A stretch of DNA of 44,269 nt, taken from NCBI GenBank assembly GCA_020161475.1, contig JAIUNQ010000006.1, forward strand, positions 1 to 44,269, in the 5' to 3' direction. Position 1 is the stretch's first letter, and every line of letters begins with the position of its first letter. Source of the stretch: Pseudomonadota bacterium. Lineage in GTDB: Bacteria > Pseudomonadota > Alphaproteobacteria > Rhizobiales > Beijerinckiaceae. The translations under genes and the position numbers were made by a program. Of the stretch, positions 1-7,104 are shown piece after piece. Under the pieces are notes generated by a model. It saw only the letters and a list, made by a program, of their open reading frames with translations. It did no database searches and was not told the DNA's origin.

Positions 1-4
1 AGGG

Positions 5-622
5 TCAGTGTACAGCCGCCGGCTCGCCCAGCAACAGCCTTGACATGCTGGCGCCCAGATCCGCCGCGCCGGGATCCCGCGTCACCATGGCCGCGATGAT
101 GGCTCCGTCGATCAGCAGGCCCAGCTGGTGGGCCACGTTTTCAGGCGCGGGAAGCCCTGCCTCTGCGGCGAGTGCGGCGATGGACGCCAGAATGACCTTC
201 TTGTGGGCGATGGTGAGCTCGCGCAGGCGCGCATCGTCCTTATCGTGCTCGCCCACGGCATTGATGAAGGGGCAGCCGTAGAAGCGCTCATCCGAAAACC
301 ATGCCCGCAGCAGCGGGAAGATGCGATGCAGCTTTTCGCGCGCCGGTGCATCCCCTTCGAGCAGCGCGCCCAGAAACCACTCACGCCACGCCTGCCCTTC
401 GTGCACCAGCACGGCTTCCACCAGCCCCTCCTTGGAGCCGAAATTCTTGTAGAGCGAGGCTTTGGCCGTGCCCGCCTCCGCGATGACCGCGTCCACCCCC
501 ACGGCATTGATTCCGTAGCGGCAGAACAGGCGCGAGGCCGCCTCAATCAGCCGATAGCGCACGGAAAGCTCCGCGGATGTGCCGGAAGTCGGGGTTTTCA
601 GCTCTGTTTTGCGCTTGAGCAT
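5..622 (-). CDS. TetR/AcrR family transcriptional regulator
   Basis: A 205-residue one-domain regulator of typical TetR length. The N-terminal DNA-binding domain covers about residues 20-70. Its helix-turn-helix (about 42-61) reads VGVDAVIAEAGTAKASLYKN, ending in the family's usual Y-x-x-F pattern before a GSKEGL turn. The rest is the variable helical ligand-binding domain, whose ligand cannot be read from sequence. The ATG is preceded by GAGGA about 9 nt upstream. The gene is divergent from an OsmC-like gene, and the 199-nt gap holds two copies of an 18-nt near-palindrome of the size TetR proteins bind. It therefore probably represses itself and the osmC-cyn run. Family assignment is firm; the target is inferred. 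Confidence 0.93.
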   Translation of the reverse strand: MLKRKTELKTPTSGTSAELSVRYRLIEAASRLFCRYGINAVGVDAVIAEAGTAKASLYKNFGSKEGLVEAVLVHEGQAWREWFLGALLEGDAPAREKLHRIFPLLRAWFSDERFYGCPFINAVGEHDKDDARLRELTIAHKKVILASIAALAAEAGLPAPENVAHQLGLLIDGAIIAAMVTRDPGAADLGASMSRLLLGEPAAVH

Positions 623-708
623 CGGCTTTCATCCTCAGCGAGAGCAGCACGCGCGCGCGGCGCGCCTGCGGTTTCCTGTCATGCTCTCGCAAGTCGCGTG
701 CCGGGGCA

Positions 709-726
709 AGACAGACCGTTCCGTTT
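709..726. promoter_or_regulatory. candidate TetR operator, copy 1
   Basis: The sequence AGACAGACCGTTCCGTTT matches copy 2 (784-801) at 16 of 18 positions. The first 12 bases are identical and the right half-site is degenerate. It lies between the tetR start (622) and the osmC start (822), so it could serve autoregulation or cooperative binding. Binding by this TetR is inferred from position. Confidence 0.55.
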
Positions 727-748
727 CCACTTGGTGCCAACCCCAATC

Positions 749-764
749 TGGCACGCCTCGTGCT
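749..764 (+). promoter_or_regulatory. sigma-54-like -24/-12 promoter upstream of osmC
   Basis: TGGCACGCCTCGTGCT fits the sigma-54 consensus TGGCAC(A/G)N4TTGC(A/T), except that the first T of TTGC is G. The invariant GG (750-751) and GC (762-763) are separated by the required 10 nt. Transcription would begin near 775, just ahead of the strong TetR operator at 784-801, so a bound repressor would block it. The element also contains the small palindrome GCACG-CCT-CGTGC, so it could be an operator instead. No activator gene of the NtrC family is present in the window. Confidence 0.4.
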
Positions 765-783
765 TAGCACTCCCTGCCTTATC

Positions 784-801
784 AGACAGACCGTTCTGTC
801 T
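784..801. promoter_or_regulatory. candidate TetR operator, copy 2 (near-perfect palindrome)
   Basis: AGACAGACCGTTCTGTCT is symmetrical at 16 of 18 positions, with 7-nt arms AGACAGA and TCTGTCT. It ends 20 nt before the osmC ATG, just downstream of the sigma-54-like element. Size and symmetry suit a TetR dimer, and a related copy lies at 709-726. It is the strongest operator candidate in the window. Confidence 0.72.
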
Positions 802-821
802 CTTTTGTCAGGGAGCCACCC

Positions 822-1397
822 ATGTCCACCATTACCGCCAAAACCGCTCTTACCGGGTGCCTCGTGCCGGATGTCGCCCCTACCGGGTGCCTTACGCCGA
901 TTGACCGCGACGGCCTCGAAGGGCTGATTGCCGCCGGAAAGGCCAACCCCAAGGTCATCAAGACGCTGAAGTGCAAGACCGTGGCGGAGGGCCGTTTCCG
1001 CCACCTCAACTTCATCCGCTCGCTGCCGCCCTACATCGTGGATGAGCCGCCGGGGCTGCTGGGTGACGACACCGCGCCCAACCCCTCCGAGGCCTCGCTC
1101 GCCGCGCTGGGCTCGTGCCTTGCCGTCGGCCTGCACGCCAATGCGGTGCATCGCGGCTGGACCGTGCGCAAGCTGGAGCTGGAGCTGGAGGGCGACCTCA
1201 ACATCACCGCCGTCTGGGGCACGGGCGATGTGTCCGAAAAGCCGGTCGGCTTCACCGATGTCCGTGTGAAGGTGGACATGGTGTGCGACGGCATCGAGCA
1301 GGCCGAAGTCGATGCCCTGATCAAGCACGTGCAGAAGTGGTCGCCGGTCGCCAACACCTTCACGCGCCCGGTGAACCTCGAAGTCGGCCTCATCTGA
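822..1397 (+). CDS. OsmC family protein
   Basis: A 191-residue OsmC/Ohr-fold protein. OsmC and Ohr proteins are thiol peroxidases that reduce organic hydroperoxides through a peroxidatic and a resolving cysteine. The peroxidatic position is kept as C99 in the segment PSEASLAALGSCLAVGLHAN. The second position, usually Cys-Pro, is Ser-Pro here (S174 in KWSPVANTFTRPV), as in some OsmC-like proteins of unknown function. Classical peroxidase activity is therefore uncertain, although C51 and C155 exist. The ATG at 822 follows the GGGAG at 811-815. It is the first gene downstream of the TetR operators and probable head of the operon. An in-frame 12-nt direct repeat near the start encodes Thr-Gly-Cys-Leu twice. 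Confidence 0.85.
   Translation: MSTITAKTALTGCLVPDVAPTGCLTPIDRDGLEGLIAAGKANPKVIKTLKCKTVAEGRFRHLNFIRSLPPYIVDEPPGLLGDDTAPNPSEASLAALGSCLAVGLHANAVHRGWTVRKLELELEGDLNITAVWGTGDVSEKPVGFTDVRVKVDMVCDGIEQAEVDALIKHVQKWSPVANTFTRPVNLEVGLI
851..892 (+). repeat. in-frame 12-nt direct repeat in the osmC 5' end
   Basis: TACCGGGTGCCT occurs at 851-862 and again at 881-892, exactly 30 nt apart, so the protein carries TGCL twice (residues 11-14 and 21-24). The N-terminal segment containing it lies before the conserved OsmC fold and looks like a short tandem expansion. Confidence 0.6.
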
Positions 1398-1411
1398 GAC
1401 CAAGCGCGCCC

Positions 1412-1435
1412 GGCACCCGGGTGATGCCGGGTGCC
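1412..1435 (+). other. intercistronic hairpin after osmC
   Basis: A perfect 9-bp stem (GGCACCCGG at 1412-1420 and CCGGGTGCC at 1427-1435) with a 6-nt loop, followed by only three T. It begins 14 nt after the osmC stop. It may be a weak terminator or an mRNA 3'-end stabiliser that lowers expression of downstream genes relative to osmC. Confidence 0.6.
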
Positions 1436-1473
1436 TTTCCCCTCACGAAAGCATTGCCAGCAACGAGGTTGTC

Positions 1474-2598
1474 ATGCAGGTCGTCTCTCCGGTTCTCCCG
1501 CCGCTCGGCTCAGCCGTGCCTCCGCCCGCCGCCATGCCGGAAACGCTGTTGCCACGGCGCATCCGCGATATCGCCACACAAGCGCTGGCGCCGCTGGCCG
1601 AGGATATCGACAAGGGCCATTACCCGGAGGCGATCCTGCGGGCTTTTGGTGATCTCGGCGGCTTCTCCCAGCATCTGGCTGAGGGGCATGCGCTGGGTGA
1701 CACCATCGAGAGCATGGCGACGATCTCCGAGACCTGCCTTTCGACCGGCTTCATGCATTGGTGCCAGTCCACGCTGGTCTGGTACATCCTCAACTCGGAG
1801 AACGAGGCCCTCAAGGCCAAGTTGCTGAAGGATTGCGCGGCGGGCAAGCGCCTCGGCGGCACGGGCCTCTCCAACCCGATGAAGACGATCTTCGGCATCG
1901 AGCAGATGAAGCTGAAGGGCGAGCGGGTCGAGGGCGGCTACAAGGTGAAGGGGCTGCTGCCCTGGGTTTCGAACCTCGGGCCGGACCACCTCTTCGGTGG
2001 CATGTTCGAAACGCCGGACGGCAAGCGCATCATGGCCGTGATAGACTGCGCCGACCCCGCCGTCACCCTGAAGGCGTGCGAGCCCTTCCTCGCCATGGAT
2101 GGCACCGGCACCTACGCCGTGCAGGTGCGCGATCTGTTCATCGCCGATGACATGATCCTCGCGGATCCGGCGATGCCCTACATCAAGAAGATCCGCGCGG
2201 GCTTCGTGCTGCTTCAGGCGGGCATGGCGATCGGCCTTGTGCGCGATTGTGTGCGCATGATGGAGGAGGTGCGCCCCTCGCTCGGGCATATCAACGCTTA
2301 CCTCGAGGTGCAGCCCGAGGATATTGCGGCTCAGCTCGAGGCCATCGAGGCCGAGGTGTTCGAGCTGGCGAAGACGCCCTACGACACCTCCGATGCCTAT
2401 TGGAAGCGCGTGGTTTCGGCCCGGCTTCTGGGGGGCGAGGCCAGCGTGCAGGCCGCCCATCACGCCATGCTCCATTGCGGCGCGCGCGGTTATGTCGCCG
2501 CGCATCGCTGCCAGCGTCGCCTGCGTGAGGCCTATTTCGTGGCCATCGTCACCCCCGCCACCAAGCAGCTTCGCAAGATGCTGAGCGAAATGCCCTGA
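1474..2598 (+). CDS. acyl-CoA dehydrogenase-fold flavoprotein (DszC/SfnB-like)
   Basis: A 374-residue protein with the acyl-CoA dehydrogenase layout: helical N-terminal domain, central beta-domain around GTGLSNPMK (residues about 129-137), and C-terminal helical domain. The C-terminus reads REAYFVAIVTPATKQLRKML. This resembles the ends of DszC/SfnB-type flavin monooxygenases and lacks the T-x-G-T-x-E-I motif of fatty-acid dehydrogenases. I infer an FMN- or FAD-dependent oxygenase or dehydrogenase acting on a small sulfur or nitrogen compound, not a beta-oxidation enzyme. It sits between osmC and a rhodanese gene, upstream of the cyanate genes. The substrate is unknown. ATG 1474 is chosen as the first ATG after the osmC hairpin; its ribosome site (AACGAGG) is weak. 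Confidence 0.75.
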   Translation: MQVVSPVLPPLGSAVPPPAAMPETLLPRRIRDIATQALAPLAEDIDKGHYPEAILRAFGDLGGFSQHLAEGHALGDTIESMATISETCLSTGFMHWCQSTLVWYILNSENEALKAKLLKDCAAGKRLGGTGLSNPMKTIFGIEQMKLKGERVEGGYKVKGLLPWVSNLGPDHLFGGMFETPDGKRIMAVIDCADPAVTLKACEPFLAMDGTGTYAVQVRDLFIADDMILADPAMPYIKKIRAGFVLLQAGMAIGLVRDCVRMMEEVRPSLGHINAYLEVQPEDIAAQLEAIEAEVFELAKTPYDTSDAYWKRVVSARLLGGEASVQAAHHAMLHCGARGYVAAHRCQRRLREAYFVAIVTPATKQLRKMLSEMP

Positions 2599-2643
2599 AC
2601 CGGCGGCACAGCCGGGATGGAAACGCCCTGATCGAGCCTCTGC

Positions 2644-2662
2644 CCGGCGCAAGCTGCGCCGG
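2644..2662 (+). other. intercistronic hairpin before the rhodanese gene
   Basis: A perfect 8-bp stem (CCGGCGCA at 2644-2651 and TGCGCCGG at 2655-2662) with a 3-nt loop and no T-run. It lies between the flavoprotein stop (2598) and the rhodanese start (2700). It is one of a series of such hairpins in this operon. Confidence 0.55.
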
Positions 2663-2699
2663 TCCTTCCTGCCTACCCCACCCCAACAGGAGAGAGACG

Positions 2700-3551
2700 A
2701 TGAGCGACGTGCTGATGACCCCTGCTGCTCTGGCGCAAGCGCTGAGAAGCGAAAAGATCGTGCTGATCGACACACGCGATCCCGCCACCTATGCCGCCGG
2801 CCATCTGCCGGGCGCAGTGAACCTGCACGAGATTTTCACGTTTCTGGCGACCTCCACGCCGGAAGGGCTGGCCGAGCTGCGCGAAACCTTCGCGGAAGCG
2901 TTCGGCAAGGCGGGGCTTTCGGGCGAGGAAACCGCCGTTCTTTACGAGCAATCGATGAACACGGGCTTCGGCCAATCCTGCCGCGGGTATTTCCTGCTCT
3001 CCTTCCTCGGTTATCCCAAGGTGAAGGTGCTGCACGGCGGCTTTGCCGCCTGGAGCGCCGCCGGGTTCGAGGTGAGCCAAGCGGTGCCCGCCCCCTCCCC
3101 GGCCAAGTTTCCCGTCGATCTGGCGGCGGGCAAACTGATCATCGACGCCGACGCCATGCTCAAAGCCGTGCAGGAACCCGCCATCGCCAAGCTCGACGTG
3201 CGCGATGTCGATGAGTGGATCGGCGAAAGCTCCTCGCCCTATGGCAAGGATTTCTGCCCGCGCAAGGGGCGCATTCCCGGCGCGAAGTGGATCGAGTGGT
3301 ATCGCATGATGAAGCCGACCGCCGATGGGCCGCGTTTCAAGAGCAAGGACGAGATCCTCGCGGAATGCGCCACCGTGGGGATTACGCCGGAAACCCCGGT
3401 TTATCTCTACTGCTTCAAGGGGGCGCGCGCCTCCAACACCTTCCTCGCGCTCAAGGAAGCCGGGGTGAAGGACGTGAAGATGTACTTCGGCTCGTGGAAC
3501 GAGTGGTCGCGCGACCCCGCCCTGCCGATTGAAACCGGCCTGCCCGCCTGA
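2700..3551 (+). CDS. two-domain rhodanese-family sulfurtransferase
   Basis: A 283-residue tandem rhodanese, the usual length for thiosulfate/3-mercaptopyruvate sulfurtransferases. Domain 1 (about 5-130) starts with the family signature VLIDTRDPATYAAGHLPGAV. Domain 2 (about 140-280) carries DVRDVDEW and the active-site loop CFKGARASN, with the persulfide-forming cysteine at C238. The loop differs from the CGSGV loop of mercaptopyruvate sulfurtransferases and the CRKGV loop of classical rhodaneses, so the donor cannot be assigned. Rhodaneses can move sulfur to cyanide, giving thiocyanate, which is suggestive next to cyanate genes but unproven. The ribosome site AGGAGAGAG ends just ahead of the ATG. 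C94 in domain 1 is in GFGQSCRG, not an active-site loop. Confidence 0.88.
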   Translation: MSDVLMTPAALAQALRSEKIVLIDTRDPATYAAGHLPGAVNLHEIFTFLATSTPEGLAELRETFAEAFGKAGLSGEETAVLYEQSMNTGFGQSCRGYFLLSFLGYPKVKVLHGGFAAWSAAGFEVSQAVPAPSPAKFPVDLAAGKLIIDADAMLKAVQEPAIAKLDVRDVDEWIGESSSPYGKDFCPRKGRIPGAKWIEWYRMMKPTADGPRFKSKDEILAECATVGITPETPVYLYCFKGARASNTFLALKEAGVKDVKMYFGSWNEWSRDPALPIETGLPA

Positions 3552-3561
3552 GCGCAAAACC

Positions 3562-3585
3562 GCCGGGCGCGGCCCTGCGCCCGGC
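3562..3585 (+). other. intercistronic hairpin after the rhodanese gene
   Basis: A perfect 9-bp stem (GCCGGGCGC at 3562-3570 and GCGCCCGGC at 3577-3585) with a 6-nt loop and no T-run. It starts 11 nt after the rhodanese stop and ends 21 nt before the next ATG. It probably acts as an mRNA stabiliser or attenuator. Confidence 0.55.
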
Positions 3586-3606
3586 CTCCTCTCCCGGAGA
3601 GCTTTC

Positions 3607-4779
3607 ATGAGCGCACCCCTCATCATCATCGGCGCGGGTCAAGCGGCCCAACAGGCCATCGCCTCGTTGCAGGCCGAGGGCTATGCGGGCGAGATCATCC
3701 TGTTCGGTGATGAGGGCTGCCTGCCGTATCAACGCCCGCCGCTCTCCAAAGCCTATCTTTCGGGCGAGATGAGCGCCGAGCGGCTGGAGCTGCGCCCCGC
3801 CGCCTTCTACGACGAGCGCCGGGTGGACCTGCGCCTTTCGACGCCGATCCGCGCCCTTTTGCCCGCCGAGCACGCAGTGGAAGACGCTGGCGGCAAACGC
3901 CACAGCTATTCAAAACTGCTGATCGCCACCGGCACCCGCGCCCGCACCTTGCCCGTGCCGGGCGCGGATTTGCCCGGCGTTTTCACGCTGCGCACGATTG
4001 CCGATGTGAACCGCCTCAAACCCGCCATGCAGCCGGGCGCGAAGCTTGTGGTGATCGGCGGGGGCTATGTCGGCCTTGAAACCGGGGCCATGGCCAAGAA
4101 GCTGGGGCTGGAGGTAAGCGTGGTGGAAGCCGCGCCGCGCATTCTGGCGCGCGTCGCAGGCGAGGAAACCGCCGCAGAAATCGCTGCGCTTCACACCCGC
4201 AACGGGGTGAGCCTTCTCACCGGCACCGGCCTTGCGGGCTTTGAGGGCAAGGATCGCGTCACCGGCGTGCGCCTTGCCGATGGGCGCGTGCTGCCTGCGG
4301 ATCTGGTGCTGCTGGCCGTTGGCGCGGTGCCCAATGTCGAGCTGGCTCAGGCCGCCGGGATCGCGCTCGATAACGGAATTGCCACGGATGCCGCAACGCG
4401 CACCAGCCTGCCCGATATTTATGCAGCGGGTGATTGCGCGAGCTTCCCCTCAACGCGCTACGGTCGCCGGTTGCGCTTGGAAAGCGTGCAAAACGCCATT
4501 GATCAAGCCAAAGCGGCCGCTTCTGCCCTTTTGGGCGGCACACCGCATTATGACCCTGTGCCGTGGTTCTGGTCGGATCAATTCGATCTCAAGCTGCAAA
4601 TCGCCGGGCTTTCGAGCGGTGCCACCCGCGTTGAGCGCGATGTCAGCGAGGGCAAGGGCGCGATCCGCGCCTACCTCGGTGAGCGCCTTATCGCTGTCGA
4701 TAGCCTCAACGACCCCAAATCGCACCTCATCGCCCGGAAAATGCTGGCGGAGAGCGTCGGGAGCGCCCGCGCCGCATGA
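3607..4779 (+). CDS. FAD/NAD(P)-dependent oxidoreductase, ferredoxin-reductase type
   Basis: A 390-residue two-dinucleotide-fold flavoprotein resembling putidaredoxin/rubredoxin reductases and BphA4-type ferredoxin reductases. The FAD site is GAGQAA (9-14), preceded by LIII. The NAD(P) site is IGGGYVGLE (150-158). The second FAD contact IYAAGDCA lies at 271-278. The CxxC of disulfide reductases is absent; PYQRPPLSKAYL (40-51) is the reductase-type signature. Start ATG 3607 has GGAGA at 3596-3600; an in-frame upstream start at 3529 would overlap the rhodanese gene and is less likely. It may pass electrons from NAD(P)H to the upstream flavoprotein, directly or through a ferredoxin encoded elsewhere. 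That partnership is inferred from the operon. Confidence 0.87.
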   Translation: MSAPLIIIGAGQAAQQAIASLQAEGYAGEIILFGDEGCLPYQRPPLSKAYLSGEMSAERLELRPAAFYDERRVDLRLSTPIRALLPAEHAVEDAGGKRHSYSKLLIATGTRARTLPVPGADLPGVFTLRTIADVNRLKPAMQPGAKLVVIGGGYVGLETGAMAKKLGLEVSVVEAAPRILARVAGEETAAEIAALHTRNGVSLLTGTGLAGFEGKDRVTGVRLADGRVLPADLVLLAVGAVPNVELAQAAGIALDNGIATDAATRTSLPDIYAAGDCASFPSTRYGRRLRLESVQNAIDQAKAAASALLGGTPHYDPVPWFWSDQFDLKLQIAGLSSGATRVERDVSEGKGAIRAYLGERLIAVDSLNDPKSHLIARKMLAESVGSARAA

Positions 4780-4806
4780 AATCCGCTGTCTGACCTCCGC
4801 ATTTTA

Positions 4807-4831
4807 CCCCGCACCGGAGTTCGGCACGGGG
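4807..4831 (+). other. interrupted hairpin between the oxidoreductase gene and cynA
   Basis: Outer stem CCCCG (4807-4811) pairs with CGGGG (4827-4831), and inner stem CCG (4814-4816) with CGG (4822-4824), around a 5-nt loop. A CA/CA internal mismatch separates them. It is followed by TTTG. It may attenuate read-through from the upstream genes, and its 3' arm overlaps the sigma-54-like element at 4822-4837. Confidence 0.4.
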
Positions 4832-4837
4832 TTTGCT
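4822..4837 (+). promoter_or_regulatory. cynA: sigma-54-like -24/-12 promoter upstream of cynA
   Basis: CGGCACGGGGTTTGCT matches the sigma-54 consensus TGGCAC(A/G)N4TTGC(A/T) at every defined position except the first T. GG (4823-4824) and GC (4835-4836) have the obligatory 10-nt spacing. The predicted start near 4848 leaves a short leader before the cynA ATG at 4872. Nitrogen-limitation control through NtrC would suit a cyanate uptake operon. No upstream NtrC site was identified, and the element overlaps a hairpin arm, so the match could be fortuitous. Confidence 0.45.
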
Positions 4838-4871
4838 GATCCCCTCTCACCCACACTCTCAGGAGCAAGAA

Positions 4872-6239
4872 ATGTCGATGTTTTCCAACCCCTTCTCCGA
4901 GAAATTCCGTTTGAAGCGGGGCTGCTCGTGCGGCCAGCATGAATCCGAGGCCGCGCATGAGGCCTCCCAGCGCGCCGCCAGCCTCGACGATGAGGGCCGC
5001 TACCGCGAGGTTGTCGCCTCGGCCGTGGTGCGCGCCATGTTCCCGAACGATGCCCGTCGCCGCGCCTTTCTCAAGGCTGTCGGTGCCTCCACGGCGGCGG
5101 CGGCGGTTTCCACCTTCTTCCCCATCGGCATGGCGACCGAAGTCTTTGCCCAAACCGGCCCGCTGGAGAAGAAGGATCTCAAGGTCGGCTTTATCCCGAT
5201 CACCTGTGCGACGCCCATCATCATGGCGCATCCCATGGGGTTTTACGCCAAGAACGGCCTGAACGTGGATGTGGTGAAAACCGCCGGCTGGGCCGTGATC
5301 CGCGAGAAGACCGTCAACAAGGAATATGACGCCGCCCATATGCTGGCGCCGATGCCGCTGGCGCTCTCGCTCGGTGCGGGTTCCAACCCGGTGCCTTTTG
5401 CCGTGGCGGCGATCGAGAACATCAACGGGCAGGCGCTCACCCTCTCGGTGAAGCACAAGGACAAGATGGACCCGAAGAGCTGGAAGGGCATGAAGTTCGC
5501 CGTTCCGTTCGACTATTCCATGCATAACTACCTGCTGCGCTATTTCCTCGCGGAGCACGGGCTCGACCCTGATACCGATGTGCAGATCCGCTCCGTGCCG
5601 CCGCCCGAAATGGTGGCGAACCTGCGCGCTGACAACATCGACGGGTTCCTTGCGCCCGACAATGTGTGCCAGCGCGCGGTGTTCGATGGCGTGGGTTTCC
5701 TCCACACGATCACCAAAGACCTCTGGAATGGGCACCCCTGCTGCGCTTTCGCGGCCTCGAAGGAGTTCATCAGCTCCGCGCCCAACACCTATGCGGCGCT
5801 CCTGCGCTCCATCGTGGATGCGACGGCCTATTCCTCCAAGGCCGAGAACCGCAAGGCGATTGCCGAGGCCATTGCCCCGGCTGCTTACCTCAACGCGCCG
5901 GTACCGGTGCTGGAACAGGTGCTGGTGGGCACCTTCGCCGATGGCCTCGGCAACGTGAAGAAGGACCCGGCGCGCGTCGATTTCGACCCCTTCCCCTGGG
6001 AGAGCTTCGCCGTGTGGATGATGACCCAGATGAAGCGCTGGGGGCAGATCAAGGGCGATGTCGATTACGCCAAGATCGCGAAAGAGGTGTTTTTGGCCAC
6101 CGATGCGGCCAAGGCCATGAAGGAGATGGGGCTGACCCCGCCCACCACCACCACAAAAACCTTCTCGGTGATGGGCAAGGCGTTCGATCCCGCCAAGGCG
6201 GAGGATTACGCCAAATCCTTCGCGATCAAGCGGAGCTGA
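4872..6239 (+). CDS. cynA: cyanate/nitrate-type ABC transporter substrate-binding protein, Tat-exported
   Basis: A 455-residue binding protein of the NrtA/CmpA/CynA family, which binds nitrate, bicarbonate or cyanate. A cytoplasmic leader of about 60 residues, containing GCSCGQHESEAAHE (17-30), precedes a twin-arginine signal: RRRAFLKAV (62-70), a hydrophobic alanine stretch, then cleavage near VFAQ (91-94). The mature domain starts at LKVGFIPITCATPIIMAHPMGFYAKNGL-type sequence. Start ATG 4872 has AGGAG at 4861-4865; the in-frame start at 4833 lacks one. Cyanate is favoured as the substrate because cynS follows in the same operon. The next gene starts 3 nt after the stop. Nitrate or bicarbonate cannot be excluded from sequence alone. 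Confidence 0.85.
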   Translation: MSMFSNPFSEKFRLKRGCSCGQHESEAAHEASQRAASLDDEGRYREVVASAVVRAMFPNDARRRAFLKAVGASTAAAAVSTFFPIGMATEVFAQTGPLEKKDLKVGFIPITCATPIIMAHPMGFYAKNGLNVDVVKTAGWAVIREKTVNKEYDAAHMLAPMPLALSLGAGSNPVPFAVAAIENINGQALTLSVKHKDKMDPKSWKGMKFAVPFDYSMHNYLLRYFLAEHGLDPDTDVQIRSVPPPEMVANLRADNIDGFLAPDNVCQRAVFDGVGFLHTITKDLWNGHPCCAFAASKEFISSAPNTYAALLRSIVDATAYSSKAENRKAIAEAIAPAAYLNAPVPVLEQVLVGTFADGLGNVKKDPARVDFDPFPWESFAVWMMTQMKRWGQIKGDVDYAKIAKEVFLATDAAKAMKEMGLTPPTTTTKTFSVMGKAFDPAKAEDYAKSFAIKRS

Positions 6240-6242
6240 GCC

Positions 6243-7085
6243 ATGGGCGCCAGTGTCGGTTTGCGAGCGGGGATTCTCTCGCTCGCCATTCTCCTGATCT
6301 TCGGGGCCGCGTGGCATATCGCGGTCTCCTCCGGCGCATCTTCCGGCCCGGCGATGGACCCGGAATACGCCAAGCTGATGGGCATTACCGCCACCTCCGG
6401 CAAATCGGCGATGCCCGGCCCGCTCGATATTCTCGCCAAACTCGGCGAGCACCTGAAGCGCCCGTTCTATGACAACGGCCCCAACGACAAGGGGCTGGGC
6501 TTGCAGCTGCTTTATTCGCTGGGGCGCGTGGGGCTGGGCTATTTTCTGGCGGTGCTGGTGGCCGTGCCGGTGGGCTTTGTCATCGGCATGTTTCCGGTGA
6601 TCTACAAGGCGCTCGACCCGTTCATTCAGGTGCTCAAACCCGTCTCGCCGCTCGCGTGGATGCCGCTCGCGCTCTACACGATCAAGGATTCGGGCAAATC
6701 CGCCATCTTCGTCATCTTCATCTGCTCGCTCTGGCCCATGCTGATCAACACCGCCTTCGGTGTGGCCGCGGTGCGCAAGGAGTGGATCAATGTCGCCCGC
6801 ACGCTGGAGGTGAGCCAGTGGCGACAGGCGCTGACGGTGATTTTGCCCGCAGCAGCCCCCACCATCCTCACCGGCATGCGCATTTCCATCGGTATCGCCT
6901 GGCTCGTGATCGTGGCGGCGGAGATGCTCGTGGGGGGTACCGGCATCGGCTACTTCGTCTGGAACGAGTGGAACAATCTCTCCATCGCCAATGTCATCGT
7001 CGCCATCCTGCTGATTGGGCTGGTGGGCATGGCGCTTGACCTCACCCTCGCGCGCATCCAGCGCCGCGTCACGTTTCCCGAATGA
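6243..7085 (+). CDS. cynB: cyanate ABC transporter permease
   Basis: A 280-residue inner-membrane permease of the NrtB/SsuC/CynB family with about six membrane segments. A hydrophobic N-terminal helix (about 7-28) is followed by a periplasmic loop. The conserved ATPase-coupling region is [20 protein letters not shown] (about 179-198), followed by a [22 protein letters not shown] stretch. It starts 3 nt after the cynA stop, so the two are almost certainly co-translated. It would form the channel through which the substrate delivered by CynA passes, powered by the downstream ATPase. Confidence 0.87.
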   Translation: MGASVGLRAGILSLAILLIFGAAWHIAVSSGASSGPAMDPEYAKLMGITATSGKSAMPGPLDILAKLGEHLKRPFYDNGPNDKGLGLQLLYSLGRVGLGYFLAVLVAVPVGFVIGMFPVIYKALDPFIQVLKPVSPLAWMPLALYTIKDSGKSAIFVIFICSLWPMLINTAFGVAAVRKEWINVARTLEVSQWRQALTVILPAAAPTILTGMRISIGIAWLVIVAAEMLVGGTGIGYFVWNEWNNLSIANVIVAILLIGLVGMALDLTLARIQRRVTFPE

Positions 7086-7104
7086 CCTTGCCGGAGTGAG
7101 AGCC

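Noticed and set aside
3529..3606. Upstream start for the FAD oxidoreductase
   Set aside because: It would overlap the rhodanese gene and the hairpin at 3562-3585. ATG 3607 has a ribosome site and begins right at the FAD-binding strand.
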